From: Rhodospirillaceae bacterium
Lineage (GTDB): Bacteria > Pseudomonadota > Alphaproteobacteria > Rhodospirillales_A > Casp-alpha2
Direction of reading: 5' to 3'
DNA: 8,192 nt
Assembly: GCA_003488105.1 (NCBI GenBank)
Contig: DNMS01000214.1
Location: 343 to 8,534, forward strand
Position numbers and translations under genes: made by a program. Within the stretch, counting starts at the first letter, position 1; every line of letters begins with the position of its first letter. Under the pieces are notes generated by a model. That model worked only from the letters and a program-made list of their open reading frames with translations. It did no database searches and had not been told where the DNA came from. Below are positions 6,866-8,192 of this stretch, piece by piece.

Positions 6866-6889
6866 GGAAATAATTCCGCATTATGGAAT
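6866..6889. repeat. GGAA / TTCC / GGAA inverted half-site cluster
   Basis: The order is GGAA (6866-6869), TTCC (6874-6877), GGAA (6885-6888). The second pair extends to ATTCC-GCATTAT-GGAAT (6873-6889), a 5-bp inverted repeat around a 7-base centre. It could be a second protein-binding site next to the palindrome at 6843. The half-sites are short enough to arise by chance. Confidence 0.3.
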
Positions 6890-6937
6890 AGATGCTTAAA
6901 GCGTCCCGATTTCCGCCAGGTTGATGAAAGGCCCCCC

Positions 6938-8192
6938 ATGATCTTCACGCCGACCGCCCGACGCGGCATGGTCACCGCCCCCCATCATCTGGCATCCCAG
7001 GCAGGGCTGCGCGTATTGCAGGACGGCGGCAACGCCATCGAAGCCATGGTCGCCACGGCGGCCACCATCGCCGTGGTCTATCCGCATATGAACGGTCTGG
7101 GCGGCGACAACTTCTGGCTGGTCGCCCAACCGGGACAACCGCCCGTGGGCATCGACGCCTGCGGTGCCGCCGCCGGTGCGGCGGATGCCGCATTCTATGC
7201 CAAGGCGGGCCACGCGAACGCCATTCCCCATCGCGGCCCCCTCGCCGCCCTGACCGTGGCCGGGGCCGTGTCCGGCTGGGCCGAGGCCCTGCGCATCTCG
7301 GCAACCTGGGGCGGCAAGTTGCCGCTCGACCGTTTGCTGGAAGACGCCCGCCATTACGCCGAGCACGGCGCGCCGGTGACACCGTCGCTGCACCACAACA
7401 CCCTGGCCAAGAAGGACGAGATGACCGGCGTCCCCGGCTTCGCCCAGACCTTCCTGCCCGGCGGCGTCGGGGGAACCGCGCCCAACATCGGCGACACCCT
7501 GAAGCTTCCGGCCCTGGCCGAAACCCTGAAACGCCTGGGCGCGGAAGGGCTCGATAGTTTCTACCGGGGCCCGCTCGCCAAGGTCATCGCCGCCGACCTG
7601 GAAAAAGCGGGCAGCCCGATTGCCCTGGCCGACCTGGAACGCCACAAGGCGCTGGAACTGGCCCCGCTCTCCGTCCCTGTCGGACCGCATACCATCTACA
7701 ACATGCCGCCGCCGACCCAGGGCCTGGCGGCGCTCATCATCCTGGCGCTGTACGAACGCCTGAAGGTCGAACAGGCCGAAGGTTTCGATTTCGTGCACGG
7801 CCTGGTCGAGGCGACTAAGCAGGCCTTCCGCGTGCGTGACAAATACGTCACCGACCCGGCCTATATGACCGCCGACCCGAAGGATTTCCTGAAGGCCGAC
7901 AGCCTGGACGCCATGGCGGGCAACATCGACCGCAAGAAGGCCGCGCCCTGGCCCGATGCGGACCCCAACGGCGATACGGTGTGGTTCGGCTGCATCGACG
8001 GCGACGGCCGGGCCGTGTCGATGATCCAGAGCCTCTATTGGGAATTCGGCTCCGGCACGGTGCTGGAGGAAACGGGCATCACCTGGCAGAACCGGGGCAC
8101 CTCGTTCTCCCTCGACCCCACGGCATTGAACACCCTGAAACCGCACCGCCGGCCCTTCCACACCATCCAGCCGGCCATGGGCCGGCTCGCCC
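6938..8192 (+). CDS. Gamma-glutamyltransferase-family (Ntn-hydrolase) protein, 5' part, cut by window edge
   Basis: Family members are made as a precursor that cleaves itself before a conserved Thr, which becomes the nucleophile; classic members hydrolyse or transfer the gamma-glutamyl group of glutathione. 418 codons are present of a usual 520-580. The ATG at 6938-6940 has AAAGG (6927-6931) just upstream, and the frame is closed by a stop at 6854-6856. Landmarks are GMVTAPHHLASQAGL (10-24), GGNAIEAM (30-37), PHMNGLGGDNF (49-59), the PPPTQG region (257-262), the processing Thr347 in NGDTVWF, FGSG (370-373) and HRRPFHTIQPAM (403-414). There is no signal peptide, so it is probably cytoplasmic, unlike periplasmic E. 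coli Ggt. The usual Arg-Glu substrate motif is replaced by Asp73-Ala-Cys-Gly, and other gamma-glutamyl contacts also differ, so the substrate may not be glutathione. It resembles the YwrD-like subgroup. Confidence 0.92.
   Translation, partial: MIFTPTARRGMVTAPHHLASQAGLRVLQDGGNAIEAMVATAATIAVVYPHMNGLGGDNFWLVAQPGQPPVGIDACGAAAGAADAAFYAKAGHANAIPHRGPLAALTVAGAVSGWAEALRISATWGGKLPLDRLLEDARHYAEHGAPVTPSLHHNTLAKKDEMTGVPGFAQTFLPGGVGGTAPNIGDTLKLPALAETLKRLGAEGLDSFYRGPLAKVIAADLEKAGSPIALADLERHKALELAPLSVPVGPHTIYNMPPPTQGLAALIILALYERLKVEQAEGFDFVHGLVEATKQAFRVRDKYVTDPAYMTADPKDFLKADSLDAMAGNIDRKKAAPWPDADPNGDTVWFGCIDGDGRAVSMIQSLYWEFGSGTVLEETGITWQNRGTSFSLDPTALNTLKPHRRPFHTIQPAMGRLA

Larger units (their letters stand above)
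6740..6937. promoter_or_regulatory. Divergent pntAa / gamma-glutamyltransferase regulatory region
   Basis: This 198-base gap is AT-richer than its surroundings and must hold both promoters. For the plus strand a candidate is TTGCAC (6799-6804), a 16-base spacer, then TTAAAT (6821-6826). For pntAa on the minus strand, TTGTGC (6801-6806) with the weak -10 word CATATA (6778-6783, spacing 17) or TATACC (6776-6781, spacing 19) is possible. The two -35 words would overlap inside GTGCTTGCAC. Downstream of the plus-strand candidate lie several palindromes (6843-6889), positioned where a repressor could act. The pntAa ribosome binding site is 6748-6753. All promoter calls are by eye and weak. Confidence 0.4.

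Noticed and set aside
6790..6975. Small minus-strand open frame of 61 codons in the pntAa / GGT-like gap
   Set aside because: It runs through the AT-rich regulatory region into the opposite strand of the GGT-like gene and has no convincing ribosome binding site or motif.
6896..8161. Long minus-strand open frame opposite the GGT-like gene
   Set aside because: The composition is artefact-like (Gly/Arg/Val/His-rich, no motifs), and the plus-strand frame matches the gamma-glutamyltransferase family throughout.

Overview
The window is GC-rich with G/C-heavy third codon positions. It reads as chromosomal core sequence from an alphaproteobacterium, probably Rhodospirillales-like. The clues are a three-gene split transhydrogenase (pntAa-pntAb-pntB, as in Rhodospirillum rubrum), a COQ9-family ubiquinone gene, and a purK / COQ9 / rpsU neighbourhood. 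The lineage is inferred from gene content and was not tested by search. No mobile element, CRISPR array, rRNA or tRNA was seen.

Layout, left to right. (1) The 3' part of purK (+) runs off the left edge. (2) Facing it on the minus strand is an unrecognised 287-residue protein gene that starts at GTG. (3) Also on the minus strand is a two-gene unit, def (peptide deformylase) then a COQ9-family gene, overlapping by ATGA. (4) Divergent from def is rpsU (+), followed by two hairpins, the second a good intrinsic terminator. (5) On the minus strand is the operon pntAa-pntAb-pntB, encoding the proton-translocating NAD(P) transhydrogenase, closed by a 13-bp-stem terminator at 3591-3623. (6) Divergent from pntAa, across a roughly 200-bp AT-rich regulatory region with palindromes, is a gamma-glutamyltransferase-family gene (+) cut by the right edge.

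The genes are mostly housekeeping: purine synthesis (purK), protein maturation and translation (def, rpsU), ubiquinone synthesis (COQ9) and NADPH supply driven by the proton gradient (pnt).

I found no clearly new multi-gene system. The points most worth a second look are the gamma-glutamyltransferase-like enzyme, which keeps the autoprocessing Thr but lacks several canonical gamma-glutamyl-contact residues; a Lys/Ala/Pro-rich C-terminal tail on PntAa; an acidic tail on the deformylase whose DNA also carries the next gene's ribosome binding site; palindromes and a shared 11-mer in the intergenic regions; and the unrecognised protein beside purK.
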